A DNA stretch of 64,000 bases from Streptomyces sp. NBC_00286. Lineage in GTDB: Bacteria; Actinomycetota; Actinomycetes; Streptomycetales; Streptomycetaceae. Both the position numbers and the translations under genes were made by a program. Below, one piece after another: positions 1 through 8,373 of this stretch. Location: the NCBI RefSeq assembly GCF_036173125.1, contig NZ_CP108054.1, positions 5,332,001 through 5,396,000 on the forward strand. Reading direction: 5' to 3'. Below the pieces are notes generated by a model. That model saw nothing but the letters and a program-made list of their open reading frames with translations. It was not told the DNA's origin and did no database searches. Position 1 is the first letter of the stretch. The number at the start of each line of letters is the position of its first letter.

Positions 1-394
1 CCATGTCGGCCACATACGTGCCGACGTCGCACGCCGTGACGTAACGGCCGCCGAGCGAGGCCACGAACCGGCCGTACGCGAGCAGCAGCTGCTCGGTCTT
101 GATCTTCTCGGGGTCCCCGATGATCACGGCCTTGCCGCCGCCGTGGTCCAGCCCGGCCATGGCGTTCTTGTACGACATCCCGCGCGCGAGGTTCAGCGCG
201 TCGGCGACGGCCTCTTCCTCGCTCGCGTACGGGTAGAAGCGCGTGCCGCCGAGGGCGGGGCCCAGGGCGGTCGAGTGGATGGCGATGACGGCCTTGAGGC
301 CACTGGCGCGGTCCTGGCAGAGCACGACTTGCTCATGACCCCCCTGATCCGAGTGGAACAGGGTGTGCAGGACGCCGTCGGTTACGTAGGTCAC
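1..394 (-). CDS. vdh: Valine (Leu/Phe/Val) dehydrogenase, N-terminal part
   Basis: NAD-dependent branched-chain amino acid dehydrogenase, which oxidatively deaminates valine and relatives to 2-oxo acids and supplies acyl-CoA precursors. About 131 residues are present; the gene runs off the left edge, and the family is usually about 360 aa. The visible part is the N-terminal dimerisation/catalytic domain. Residues 45-57 hold the family signature [13 protein letters not shown], and the two conserved active-site lysines are visible in MSYKNA (about K76) and HGGGKAV (about K88), 12 residues apart as in leucine dehydrogenases. The GTG start at 392-394 has an AGGAG site just upstream. The neighbouring SCO4090-like gene and bldC match the usual Streptomyces vdh context. 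Confidence 0.93.
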   Translation of the reverse strand, partial: MTYVTDGVLHTLFHSDQGGHEQVVLCQDRASGLKAVIAIHSTALGPALGGTRFYPYASEEEAVADALNLARGMSYKNAMAGLDHGGGKAVIIGDPEKIKTEQLLLAYGRFVASLGGRYVTACDVGTYVADM

Positions 395-627
395 GGTGGT
401 GACTCCTGGGTAAGTAGCGGCGGTTCTGAGGGCGGGGCCCGTAAGGGTGGCGGGTTCCGTGACACGAGATTAGAGCCTCCGCGTACCCGCCACTGGCGCG
501 GTGCTCAGGATCACCTTCTCCCGGAGTACGGTCACGTTGTGGCATCGGACGTCGAGCAGTGTGTCCCCGTGTCCCCGCGCGGGGGTTTCCAGGGTTTTCC
601 GTCAGGTCCGCGGGGGAGGGAGCAAGC

Positions 628-1470
628 GTGCCCAAGGTGTCCTCGGTGATCGTCCCCTACGCGTCGTATCTGCGCGTGTACGAACCGCTGGCCGCCTTCC
701 CGGAACCGGAACGCGGCCGCTGGGCGCGGTACGCGCGGCGCCCCGACCGGCCCTCGTACCAGGACGAACTGCGCCGTTCCCTGGCCGACTTGCTGCCCAC
801 GCCCCCGATCCCGGTGCCCGTGCACGAGAGCGGCGACGCCTTCGTCGCGGACGTGGACGGCGTGCTGTGCGTCTGCCCCTGGCGCACCCGGCTGCGCGGC
901 TGGCAGGCCCTGGGCGAGCTGGCCGAGGAGCTGCCGGCGCCGGTCCTGGACGCGGTGCTGCCCCCGGTCGTACGCCGCCAGGCCGCCCAGGACTACGAGC
1001 GCTGGCTCAGCCGCAACCCCGACGCCCGCCCCTGGATCCGCACCTCGACCTGGCACGTACCGCTGAACTGGTTCGTGCTGGTCGGCGACGAGGAGCGGGA
1101 GTACGACAAAGGGTCGGAGAAGGACTCGCCCGTACTGCGCTACCGGACGCCCATGGTGCAGGCGCGGCGGCGGGTGGCGCGGGGACTGAAGGCGCTCAAG
1201 GACGCCATCGACGAGGGGCCGCTGATCGACGGGCTTGTCGATGTGGGGCGCTGGCTGGAGGAGTTCCATCCGCGCTCGCTCGTGGAGCTGGACTACGGCG
1301 GCCTGGTGCACGTCCTGCCCGCCGAACAACTCGACGGCGATCACTCGGCGGCGGATGTGGCCGAGGGGATCGAGGCGCTGCGTACGGGCGACGGGGTCGG
1401 GGCCGGGGAGGCGTACGGTCGGCTGGTCGAACGCTGGCGGGCGGTCCGGGATCGCCGTTCGGCGAACTGA
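628..1470 (+). CDS. Conserved hypothetical protein between vdh and bldC
   Basis: 280-residue soluble protein of unknown function, equivalent by position to the gene between vdh and bldC in other Streptomyces. The reading frame is open further upstream, but the GTG at 628 is preceded by a strong GGGAGGGAG site at 614-622 and gives an N-terminus beginning MPKVSSVIVPYASYLRVYEP. I see no signal peptide, membrane segment or nucleotide-binding motif. The middle is rich in charged residues and Trp (WIRTSTWHVPLNWFVLVGDEE around residues 140-160). It is divergent from vdh with about 230 bp between the starts, so the two promoters share that space. The function cannot be inferred from sequence alone. 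Confidence 0.85.
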   Translation: MPKVSSVIVPYASYLRVYEPLAAFPEPERGRWARYARRPDRPSYQDELRRSLADLLPTPPIPVPVHESGDAFVADVDGVLCVCPWRTRLRGWQALGELAEELPAPVLDAVLPPVVRRQAAQDYERWLSRNPDARPWIRTSTWHVPLNWFVLVGDEEREYDKGSEKDSPVLRYRTPMVQARRRVARGLKALKDAIDEGPLIDGLVDVGRWLEEFHPRSLVELDYGGLVHVLPAEQLDGDHSAADVAEGIEALRTGDGVGAGEAYGRLVERWRAVRDRRSAN

Positions 1471-1915
1471 CGGGACGTAAGTCGCCATCAGGACTTTGCG
1501 GGTAAGGGTGATGGACAGCACTAACGCGGACCTTGCCCCAGACACCCCTCCTCGTGTCAAAATAGGACAAGGAGTCCGGGGAGGGCTCCATCTGCCCACG
1601 TATGGGTGGAATCTCAGCATTGCACGCTATGGGGGGTCTCGTGACTCCCGATCACCCCTGTGACTGATCGTCACAGGGGCGTGACTGTCCGCTATGGCAT
1701 GGTCCATCGGCTTCCGTCGCTGATGAACACCTGAGAGGGCAATTCCATCGGTTTGGCCGACGCGGCTGGACAGATGGTGTAGTTGTAGTGCCGAGGACAA
1801 GCCGTTCGTCCTATAACCGACTCGACCCGCGTCCGCCATTTCGGGCAACGCGGGTCAAGGTGCAGAATTTAGAGGAATGAACCGAGAACGTTCGGTTCCC
1901 CCGAGGAGGCCGCTC
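1471..1915. other. Intergenic region upstream of bldC with two inverted repeats
   Basis: 445 bases without a convincing gene. Two inverted repeats stand out: a perfect 10-bp pair at 1655-1664/1670-1679 (CCCCTGTGAC, loop TGATC), and a 9-bp pair at 1824-1832/1848-1856 (GACCCGCGT) close to bldC. The first could be a terminator for the upstream gene or an operator; the second probably lies in the bldC leader. A TATAAC at 1812-1817 could be a -10 element, but I cannot pair it with a good -35. Confidence 0.5.
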
Positions 1916-2122
1916 ATGACCGCTCGCACCCCTGATGCCGAGCCGCTGCTGACCCCCGCTGAGGTCGCCACGATGTTCCGCGTTGACCCGAAGACGGTCA
2001 CGCGGTGGGCGAAGGCCGGCAAGCTCACGTCGATCCGTACGCTCGGCGGGCATCGCCGCTACCGCGAAGCTGAGGTCCGCGCGTTGCTCGCGGGCATCCC
2101 GCAGCAGCGTAGCGAAGCCTGA
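1916..2122 (+). CDS. bldC: BldC, MerR-like developmental DNA-binding protein
   Basis: 68-residue DNA-binding protein related to the N-terminal winged-helix domain of MerR regulators. BldC is a Streptomyces developmental regulator that delays entry into sporulation and binds DNA head-to-tail as oligomers. The helix-turn-helix is visible at about residues 13-32 (LTPAEVATMFRVDPKTVTRW), followed by the wing containing GGHRRYREAEV. There is no effector or dimerisation domain, which is diagnostic of BldC. An upstream in-frame ATG at 1877 exists, but the ATG at 1916 has a GAGGAGG site at 1903-1909 and gives the known 68-residue length. An intrinsic terminator lies at 2260-2299. Confidence 0.96.
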   Translation: MTARTPDAEPLLTPAEVATMFRVDPKTVTRWAKAGKLTSIRTLGGHRRYREAEVRALLAGIPQQRSEA

Positions 2123-2559
2123 ACAACTGCATAACAGGGCATTTCGGCAGGTTCCCCCAACGTGCCGAACTGCTCGAACCAAAGCTCCAAGCGACGCGGG
2201 TTCTGCCCCAACAGAGCCCACGCCCGAGCCAGAACCTCAAGCAACAAGGGTGCGTCGTCGATCGCGCTGGACTCCGCCGGGTCCAGCGCGATCTTTTTTG
2301 TGCGCGGGGGGTCGACGGAGCCTGTCGGGACCTGACGGGGTGTGAGCGTTCCTGGGGTGTGCGGGTGCTCTGTGAGCGATCTGGAGTGCTCTTTGAGTCC
2401 GGTTTGAGGTGGGCCCTCAGGGCGGGGTGCAATTGCACATATTAAATTGACCCGTTGTGAGTGGGGTGTGAGTACCGCCGTTTCGGAAACCTATGCAGTG
2501 ACACCCGTCACACAGTAGAACCCTTGTGAGGCGGTGTTACCTCCGGTAGAGGGGGCAGC
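2123..2559. other. bldC downstream region
   Basis: 437 bases. The first part lies between the bldC stop and its terminator. An antisense open frame (minus, about 2247 down to 2059) begins MLLEVLARAWALLGQNPRR and reads rather protein-like, but it has no clear Shine-Dalgarno site and runs into bldC, so I do not call it. From about 2430 the sequence is less GC-rich (TATTAAATTGACC) with several GTGTGAG-like words. It may hold leader or promoter signals but no gene I can support. Confidence 0.4.
2260..2299 (+). terminator. Intrinsic terminator after bldC
   Basis: A perfect 13-bp stem (GATCGCGCTGGAC at 2260-2272 with its complement at 2281-2293) closes an 8-base loop and is followed by a run of six T (2294-2299). 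This is a textbook rho-independent terminator for plus-strand transcription from bldC. Confidence 0.92.
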
Positions 2560-2757
2560 TCATGCCGATGCGGGGCTTTCGTCCTCCGCCAAGCCCTCCG
2601 GGCAGTCCGCGTCGTCCGAAGCGACCTCCATCGCCATGGCCAGGTTCTGTAGCCGGTGACAGATCGGACAGTGCCGAGTCAGATGCCGGTACCCCGAGGC
2701 AGCCTGCAGATGAGCCCGAAGCAAAGCCCGAGTCTCATGCCGAACGAACACGGCCAT
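2560..2757 (-). CDS. DUF6274-like small protein
   Basis: 65-residue basic protein with no assigned function, of a type found beside bldC in Streptomyces. The ATG at 2755-2757 was chosen because GGAGGTGG lies just upstream; a more distal ATG at 2775 lacks such a site. The core is MAVFVRHETRALLRAHLQ, then SYRHLTRHCPICHRLQNLAM, where a CxxC pair (CPIC) and nearby His residues hint at a small metal site. The C-terminal 20 residues are acidic. I match it to the DUF6274 family from memory of its HETRALL and RHCPICHRL words. It is convergent with bldC. Confidence 0.75.
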   Translation of the reverse strand: MAVFVRHETRALLRAHLQAASGYRHLTRHCPICHRLQNLAMAMEVASDDADCPEGLAEDESPASA

Positions 2758-3139
2758 ACGCCACCTCCAAGGCATCGGTAGCCCTTGGTGTTTGAGTACC
2801 CGCGGAATGTGACGCCGTCAATGGGCGGCGGCGGAGGGCGGTTGGGCGAGCGGTTGAGTGGTTGGCGGTCGCGCGGTTGGGGGCGGCCTGGTAGCAGACG
2901 GCTCGGGAAGCGTCCCTGAAGGGGCGCGGGGCTGTGTCGATTTGCGGCTCCGCCACGTGGGCGCGATCAGCCACAACGGACCGGCAGCCGCCCACGAACC
3001 CAACACCCCACCCCGTTGGGCGCGAACCCCACCACCCCGCGTGAGGCGCCCACCCACCCCGCCGGAGGCAGGAGGGGGCCTGGGGCCCAGCCCCCCCAGT
3101 TTCGGAAAGGGGCGGGGCTGGGGAAAAAGAACCCCACGC
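2758..3139. repeat. Streptomyces intergenic repeat, copy 1
   Basis: The stretch contains a module starting AGGGGCGCGGGGCTGTG (about 2919), then TTTGCGGCTCCGCC, then AGCCACAACGGACC, and ends with CCGGAGGCAGGAGGGGGCC and a GGGGCGGGGCTGGGG tail near 3120. The same ordered words recur at 12601-12840 in the opposite orientation and at 49725-49890. The gap holds no gene I can support; open frames here are low-complexity Pro/Arg shadows. Confidence 0.7.
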
Positions 3140-3175
3140 AAAAGGACCCGCACCCTTACCGGATGCGGGCCCTTC
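3140..3175 (-). terminator. Terminator after tRNA-Asp (first copy)
   Basis: Read on the minus strand, AAGGGCCCGCATCC pairs around a short loop with GGGTGCGGGTCCTT and is followed by TTTT, directly downstream of the tRNA-Asp gene. It marks the end of this tRNA transcript. Confidence 0.8.
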
Positions 3176-3182
3176 ACCTAGG

Positions 3183-3257
3183 CGGTCCTGACGGGATTTG
3201 AACCCGCGGCCTCCACCTTGACAGGGTGGCGAGCACTCCAAACTGCTCCACAGGACC
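3183..3257 (-). tRNA. tRNA-Asp (GTC), copy 1
   Basis: 75-base cloverleaf on the minus strand. The 7-bp acceptor stem is GGTCCTG with CAGGACC. The anticodon arm is CCACC-CTGTCAA-GGTGG, which places GTC at the anticodon and decodes Asp. The T-arm reads GCGGGTTCAAATCCCGT. CCA is not encoded. The sequence is identical to the tRNA-Asp at 8202-8276, in the same orientation 5 kb away. Confidence 0.96.
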
Positions 3258-3351
3258 TGGTTTCGCAGGGCGATTGTCGCGTTGCGCTGCGAGAAGAGAC
3301 TGTACAGGAGGGGACGGCCGAGGGGCGAACTCACCCAACGTACAGGCGCAG

Positions 3352-6300
3352 TTACGGGACGGCCGCGTCGATCGCCTTCACGATGCGTTTGTCGGAGACG
3401 GGGTACGCCGTGCCCAACGCGTGGGCGAAGTAGCTGACCCGCAACTCCTCGATCATCCACCGAATCTCCAGCACCTGCTGAGGCACAGGCCGCCCCGCAG
3501 GCAGCTGCTCAAGCAGCCACGCGTACTCGTCCCGCATCTCATGCACCTTCGCCATACGAGTCGTATCCCGCTGAACATTCGTAGGCATCTGCTGCAACCG
3601 CCGATCCACCGCCACCAGATACCGCATCAGATCCGGCAGCCGACGAATCCCCGCCTCCGTAACGAACCCCGGCTTCACAAGCCCGTCCAGCTGCCCCCGT
3701 GCGTCCGCAAGGTTCGCGAGCAACGCAGGACTCCGTACGGACTTCAGACGCCGCTCACACGCCTGCCAGGCGGCGAGCACCTGCTGGACCTGGTCGACCG
3801 TACGAACCGTCGTGTCCACGATCTCGGCCCGCACCTTGTCGTACAGCTTTCGATACGACTCCTCGTCCCAGGCCGGCCCGCCGAAGTCCCCGATCAGCTT
3901 GTCGGCGGCAGCCATCGCGCAGTCGTCGAACAGCGCCTGGATCGATCCGTGCGGGTTCGCCGACAGCGCCAGCTTCTGCGGGTTGGTGAGCTTCTGCGAC
4001 GCGAACTTCGCCGGGTTCACCGGAATCCCCAGCAGGATCAGCCGCCGCGTCCCCTTCCACATCGCCTGCTGCTGCTCGGCCTCGGTGTCGAAGAGCCGTA
4101 CGGAGACGGTGTCGCCGTCGTCGACGAGCGCCGGGAACGCCTTCACCGGCTGGCCGGCGCGACGCGTCTCGAAGATGCGCGTGAGCGAGCCGATCGTCCA
4201 GTCCGTGAGCCCCTTGCGCTCCAGGGCCTCCCCACCCGTCCGCTCGGCCGTGGCCGCTGCCGCCTGCGAGATCGCCTGCCGCGCCTTCGGCTTCAGGCGC
4301 AGCTTCAGCGCCTCCAGATCCTTGTCCTCGGCCAGCTTGCGGCGCCGCTCGTCGACGATCCGGAAGGTGATGCGGAGATGGTCAGGGACCTTCGTCCAGT
4401 CGAAGTCGTCGGGGGTGAGCGGCACGCCGACCATGCGCTTCAGTTCGCGCGCCATCGTCGTCGTCACCGGCTCCTGGAGGGGAACCGCCCGCTCCAGGAA
4501 CTTCTGCGCGAAGTCGGGGGCAGGGACGTAATTCCGCCGGATCGGCTTCGGCAGCGACCGGATCAGCTCCGTGACGACCTGCTCCCTCAGTCCCGGGATC
4601 TGCCAGTCGAAGCCCTCGTCCGTGACCTGGTTGAGGACCTGGAGCGGGATGTGCACGGTCACGCCGTCCGCGTCGGCACCCGGCTCGAACTGGTACGTCA
4701 CACGGAACTTGAGCCGCCCCTGACGCCACGCGTCCGGATAGTCGTCCTTGCTGACATCGCCGGCGCGCTCATTGATGAGCATCGACCGCTCGAAATCGAG
4801 CAGTTCGGGCTCCTCGCGGCGCTTGTGCTTCCACCAGGAGTCGAAATGCGCGCCCGATACGACATGTTCGGGCACCCGCTGGTCGTAGAAATCGAAGAGT
4901 GTGTCGTCGTCGACGAGGATGTCGCGGCGGCGGGCGCGGTGCTCCAACTCCTCGACCTCGGTGAGGAGTTTGCGGTTGTCGGCGAAGAACTTGTGGTGCG
5001 TACGCCAGTCGCCCTCGACGAGCGCGTTGCGAATGAAAAGTTCGCGGGACGTCTCCGGGTCGATCCGTCCGTAGTTGACCTTGCGCTGCGCGATGATCGG
5101 TACGCCGTACAGCGTGACCTTCTCGTACGCCATCACCGCCGCCTGGTCCTTTTCCCAGTGCGGTTCGCTGTACGTGCGCTTCAGCAGATGCCCGGCAAGA
5201 GGCTCGACCCACTCGGGCTCGATCTTCGCGTTCACGCGCGCCCAGAGACGTGACGTCTCGACAAGCTCGGCGGACATCACAAAACGCGGAGGCTTCTTGA
5301 AGAGCGCCGAACCCGGGAAGATCGCGAACTTGGCGTTCCGGGCGCCCAGATACTCGTTCTTCGCGCCCTCCTTCACGTCCTTCATACCGACGTGGGACAG
5401 CAGCCCGGCGAGGAGCGAGACATGGACGCTCTGGTCGCCCGCGTCCTCTTCATTCAGATGGATGCCCATCTGCTTGGCGACCGTACGAAGCTGGGAGTAG
5501 ATGTCCTGCCACTCCCGGATCCGCAGGAAGTTCAGATACTCCTGCTTGCACATCCGCCGGAACGACGACGAACCCCGCTCCTTCTGCTGCTCCCGGATAT
5601 ACCGCCAGAGATTGAGAAAGGCGAGGAAATCGCTCGTCTCGTCCTTGAAGCGGGCGTGCTGCTGATCCGCCTGCGTCTGCTTGTCGGCCGGACGCTCACG
5701 CGGATCCTGAATGGACAGCGCGGCCGCGATCACCATCACCTCGCGCACACAGCCGTTCTTGTCGGCCTCCAGCACCATCCGCGCCAGCCGGGGGTCGACG
5801 GGCAGCTGCGCCAGCTTGCGCCCGGTCTCGGTGAGACGCTGTCGTACGTCCTTCTGCTTGGGGTCCAACGCGCCCAGCTCCTGGAGGAGTTGGACACCGT
5901 CACGGATGTTGCGGTGATCCGGCGGATCGATGAACGGAAACTTCTCTATGTCCCCGAGACCCGCGGCGGTCATCTGGAGAATGACGGAAGCCAGGTTCGT
6001 ACGGAGGATCTCGGCGTCCGTGAACTCCGGCCGGGCGTTGAAGTCTTCTTCGCTGTACAGGCGGATACAGATGCCGTCACTGGTGCGCCCGCAGCGGCCC
6101 TTGCGCTGATTGGCACTGGCCTGCGAGATCGCCTCGATGGGGAGGCGCTGGACCTTCGTACGGTGGCTGTATCTGGAAATGCGGGCGGTACCCGGATCAA
6201 TGACGTACTTGATCCCCGGAACCGTCAGCGACGTCTCCGCGACGTTGGTCGCCAGCACGATCCTGCGGCCCGTATGCGGCTGAAAGACGCGGTGCTGCTC

Positions 6301-7296
6301 GGCGTGCGAGAGCCGGGCGTAGAGGGGGAGTACTTCCGTGAACCGGTAGTTCTTCTTGGTGAGGGCATCGGCGGTGTCCCGGATCTCCCGCTCTCCCGAG
6401 AGGAAAACAAGGATGTCGCCCTTCCCCTCCCCTTGAAGCTCCTCCACGGCGTCGCAGATCGCGGTGATCTGGTCCCGGTCGACGTCTTCGCTGTCCTCTT
6501 CGAGGAGGGGCCGATATCGCACCTCGACGGGATAGGTCCGCCCACTGACCTCGACGATCGGGGCATCCCCGAAATGCCGGGAGAACCGCTCCGGATCGAT
6601 GGTCGCCGAAGTGATGACGACCTTCAGATCCGGCCGCTTCGGCAGCAACTGCGCGAGATAGCCAAGCAGGAAGTCGATGTTCAGCGACCGCTCGTGCGCC
6701 TCATCGATGATGATCGTGTCGTACGCGCGCAGCTCACGGTCCGTCTGGATCTCCGCGAGCAGAATGCCGTCCGTCATGAGCTTGATGAAGGTGGCGTCCG
6801 GATTCACCTGATCGGTGAACCGCACCTTCCAGCCCACGGCCTCACCGAGGGGAGTGTCGAGTTCCTCGGCGACCCGCTCGGCGACGGTACGAGCCGCGAT
6901 ACGACGGGGCTGCGTATGCCCGATCATGCCTCGAACCCCGCGCCCCAGCTCGACACAGATCTTCGGAATCTGCGTTGTCTTACCAGACCCCGTCTCACCG
7001 GCGACGATCACCACCTGGTGATCACGGATGGCCGCCGCGATCTCATCCTTCTTCTGGCTGACCGGCAACTGCTCGGGATACGAAACGGCCGGCACCCGCG
7101 CCTGCCGCTCCGACATACGCGCCTCGGCCCTGGCCACCTCCGCCTCGATCTCGGCGAGCACGGCAGCCCGAGCCTCATCCTTACGAATCCGACGCGCCCC
7201 CTCCAGCCTGCGCCCAAGCCGATGCGCATCGCGCAGAGACAGCTCAGCCAGACGAGGGGCGAGATCACCGAGGGCGGGGGCAGAGTACGTAGACAT
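3352..7296 (-). CDS. hrpA: HrpA-type DEAH-box ATP-dependent RNA helicase
   Basis: 1314-residue DEAH-box helicase, the usual length for the actinobacterial HrpA family with a C-terminal DUF3418 region. HrpA unwinds RNA and in E. coli acts in mRNA processing and rescue of stalled ribosomes. Motif I GETGSGKTTQIP is at residues 100-111, motif II DEAH at 198-201 and motif III SAT about 30 residues later. Motif VI appears as QRKGRCGRTSDG. The OB-fold/HA2 and DUF3418 regions follow. The frame is open to 7401, but the ATG at 7294-7296 gives the familiar MSTYSAPALGDLAPRLAEL start; the Shine-Dalgarno site is weak (GGACC). It lies between two identical tRNA-Asp genes. Confidence 0.93.
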   Translation of the reverse strand: MSTYSAPALGDLAPRLAELSLRDAHRLGRRLEGARRIRKDEARAAVLAEIEAEVARAEARMSERQARVPAVSYPEQLPVSQKKDEIAAAIRDHQVVIVAGETGSGKTTQIPKICVELGRGVRGMIGHTQPRRIAARTVAERVAEELDTPLGEAVGWKVRFTDQVNPDATFIKLMTDGILLAEIQTDRELRAYDTIIIDEAHERSLNIDFLLGYLAQLLPKRPDLKVVITSATIDPERFSRHFGDAPIVEVSGRTYPVEVRYRPLLEEDSEDVDRDQITAICDAVEELQGEGKGDILVFLSGEREIRDTADALTKKNYRFTEVLPLYARLSHAEQHRVFQPHTGRRIVLATNVAETSLTVPGIKYVIDPGTARISRYSHRTKVQRLPIEAISQASANQRKGRCGRTSDGICIRLYSEEDFNARPEFTDAEILRTNLASVILQMTAAGLGDIEKFPFIDPPDHRNIRDGVQLLQELGALDPKQKDVRQRLTETGRKLAQLPVDPRLARMVLEADKNGCVREVMVIAAALSIQDPRERPADKQTQADQQHARFKDETSDFLAFLNLWRYIREQQKERGSSSFRRMCKQEYLNFLRIREWQDIYSQLRTVAKQMGIHLNEEDAGDQSVHVSLLAGLLSHVGMKDVKEGAKNEYLGARNAKFAIFPGSALFKKPPRFVMSAELVETSRLWARVNAKIEPEWVEPLAGHLLKRTYSEPHWEKDQAAVMAYEKVTLYGVPIIAQRKVNYGRIDPETSRELFIRNALVEGDWRTHHKFFADNRKLLTEVEELEHRARRRDILVDDDTLFDFYDQRVPEHVVSGAHFDSWWKHKRREEPELLDFERSMLINERAGDVSKDDYPDAWRQGRLKFRVTYQFEPGADADGVTVHIPLQVLNQVTDEGFDWQIPGLREQVVTELIRSLPKPIRRNYVPAPDFAQKFLERAVPLQEPVTTTMARELKRMVGVPLTPDDFDWTKVPDHLRITFRIVDERRRKLAEDKDLEALKLRLKPKARQAISQAAAATAERTGGEALERKGLTDWTIGSLTRIFETRRAGQPVKAFPALVDDGDTVSVRLFDTEAEQQQAMWKGTRRLILLGIPVNPAKFASQKLTNPQKLALSANPHGSIQALFDDCAMAAADKLIGDFGGPAWDEESYRKLYDKVRAEIVDTTVRTVDQVQQVLAAWQACERRLKSVRSPALLANLADARGQLDGLVKPGFVTEAGIRRLPDLMRYLVAVDRRLQQMPTNVQRDTTRMAKVHEMRDEYAWLLEQLPAGRPVPQQVLEIRWMIEELRVSYFAHALGTAYPVSDKRIVKAIDAAVP

Positions 7297-7499
7297 ACGG
7301 GGTCCAGGATCGCACCTCGGGAAAAGAGGTGGCGAATGGATTTGCGTTCCGCCCAGACCGTCCATGTCAGGAGGCCGCCGCCGCAGGCGACACCCCAGCA
7401 CCAGAACGGTTCCGGTCGTCCGTGCGATACATCACTCAGTCGAGTGGTCGATCTTCGATTCCCAGATCGAATCCGGCGACGAGATCTAGATTCCTGTTC

Positions 7500-7952
7500 G
7501 TGAAGCTCGTCATCCGCGTGAAGCTGCTGCCGACGCCCCAACAGGCATCGGCGCTACAGGCCACCCTGCACGCCTGCAACGAAGCAGCCAATCACGCGTC
7601 CCGCTGCGCCTTCACAACCGGCATCCGCGAACGAGCACGGCTGAAGAAGCCCCAACGCGTCACGCTGAACTCCTGGGCCTTCGGGCAACTCGGCTCCTTC
7701 ATCGCCTACAAGGCACGTAAGGCCGGAGTGCCCGTGGTGCACGTCAACCCGGCGTACACCAGCCAGGAATGCTCGCAGTGCCACCACATCGACAAGCGCA
7801 ACCGGCCTCGCCAGGCCGTGTTCACGTGCAGATCCTGCGGCTTCGTTGAGCACGCGGATCTGAATGCGTCCCACACCATCGCCCAACGCGGCTGGTGGAT
7901 GTGGGTCTGCGGGGCCGAGTCACAGGTCCCTGTCCTCAGGCTCGTGGCCTGA
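7500..7952 (+). pseudogene. Internally deleted TnpB (IS200/IS605-IS1341 type) remnant
   Basis: 150-residue in-frame remnant of an RNA-guided TnpB nuclease, whose intact form is about 370-420 aa. The N-terminal 42 residues (MKLVIRVKLLPTPQQ...) match the TnpB start. They join directly to the C-terminal part, from RERARLKKPQRVTLNSWAF to the zinc finger (CSQC...CRSC) and HADLNAS, which carries the third catalytic Asp. The middle, with the first two RuvC acidic residues, is missing, so nuclease activity should be lost. GTG at 7500 is the likely old start. No tnpA is nearby. The downstream 7953-8060 segment resembles the right end and reRNA region of such elements. Confidence 0.88.
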
Positions 7953-8060
7953 GGACAGGATGCGCCGGTTTCTGCCGAAGCCATCGGTGGGCCGAGCTGC
8001 AAGCCGGGGAGTGAATCCCGGGTAGCGGACGCGGACGCTCGTACAGCGAGGGATGGGACA
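7953..8060 (+). mobile_element. Right end / putative reRNA (omegaRNA) segment of the tnpB element
   Basis: Directly after the tnpB remnant comes GAGCTGCAAG and a short hairpin, CCGGGGA-GTGAA-TCCCGGG (8004-8022). IS1341-type elements in Streptomyces typically carry such a right-end hairpin in the 3' part of the guide RNA. The exact element boundary and any guide segment cannot be fixed by eye. Confidence 0.5.
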
Positions 8061-8066
8061 CATGAG

Positions 8067-8094
8067 AAGGCCCCGATCCGGAGATCGGGGCCTT
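8067..8094 (-). terminator. Terminator of the tRNA-Asp/tRNA-Phe transcript
   Basis: A perfect 12-bp hairpin (AAGGCCCCGATC, loop of four, complement) lies immediately downstream of tRNA-Phe on the minus strand. It lacks a long T run, as is usual in Streptomyces. Confidence 0.8.
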
Positions 8095-8099
8095 GGTGG

Positions 8100-8173
8100 T
8101 GGCTGGGGCCGGGGTCGAACCGGCGACCTATCGCTTTTCAGGCGATCGCTCGTACCAACTGAGCTACCCAGCC
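8100..8173 (-). tRNA. tRNA-Phe (GAA)
   Basis: 74-base cloverleaf on the minus strand with acceptor GGCTGGG/CCCAGCC. The D-arm reads TAGCTCAGTTGGTACGAGC. The anticodon arm is ATCGC-CTGAAAA-GCGAT, placing GAA at the anticodon. The T-arm reads CCGGTTCGACCCCGG. It lies 28 bases downstream of the second tRNA-Asp and is probably cotranscribed with it. Confidence 0.96.
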
Positions 8174-8201
8174 GTCAAGAGATTTCGCAACGAAACCTCA
8201 G

Positions 8202-8276
8202 CGGTCCTGACGGGATTTGAACCCGCGGCCTCCACCTTGACAGGGTGGCGAGCACTCCAAACTGCTCCACAGGACC
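8202..8276 (-). tRNA. tRNA-Asp (GTC), copy 2
   Basis: 75 bases, identical to the copy at 3183-3257 across the whole cloverleaf, with anticodon GTC. It is the first gene of the Asp-Phe transcript that ends at the hairpin at 8067-8094. Confidence 0.96.
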
Positions 8277-8373
8277 AAGCTGTTGCGTGCGAACAGTGTC
8301 GCACACGGGGTGGCGTGCTCCCAACGGGATTTGTGACCGGGGGTTCACGCTGTGGCGGCGAAATGTCGCTGGA

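Noticed and set aside
3226..5253. A 675-codon plus-strand open frame opposite hrpA
   Set aside because: It is an Arg/Leu/Pro/His-rich shadow of the helicase gene, with no domain and no ribosome site; the minus-strand frame has all DEAH motifs.
5392..7503. A 703-codon plus-strand open frame
   Set aside because: Another antisense shadow of hrpA caused by high GC at third positions.
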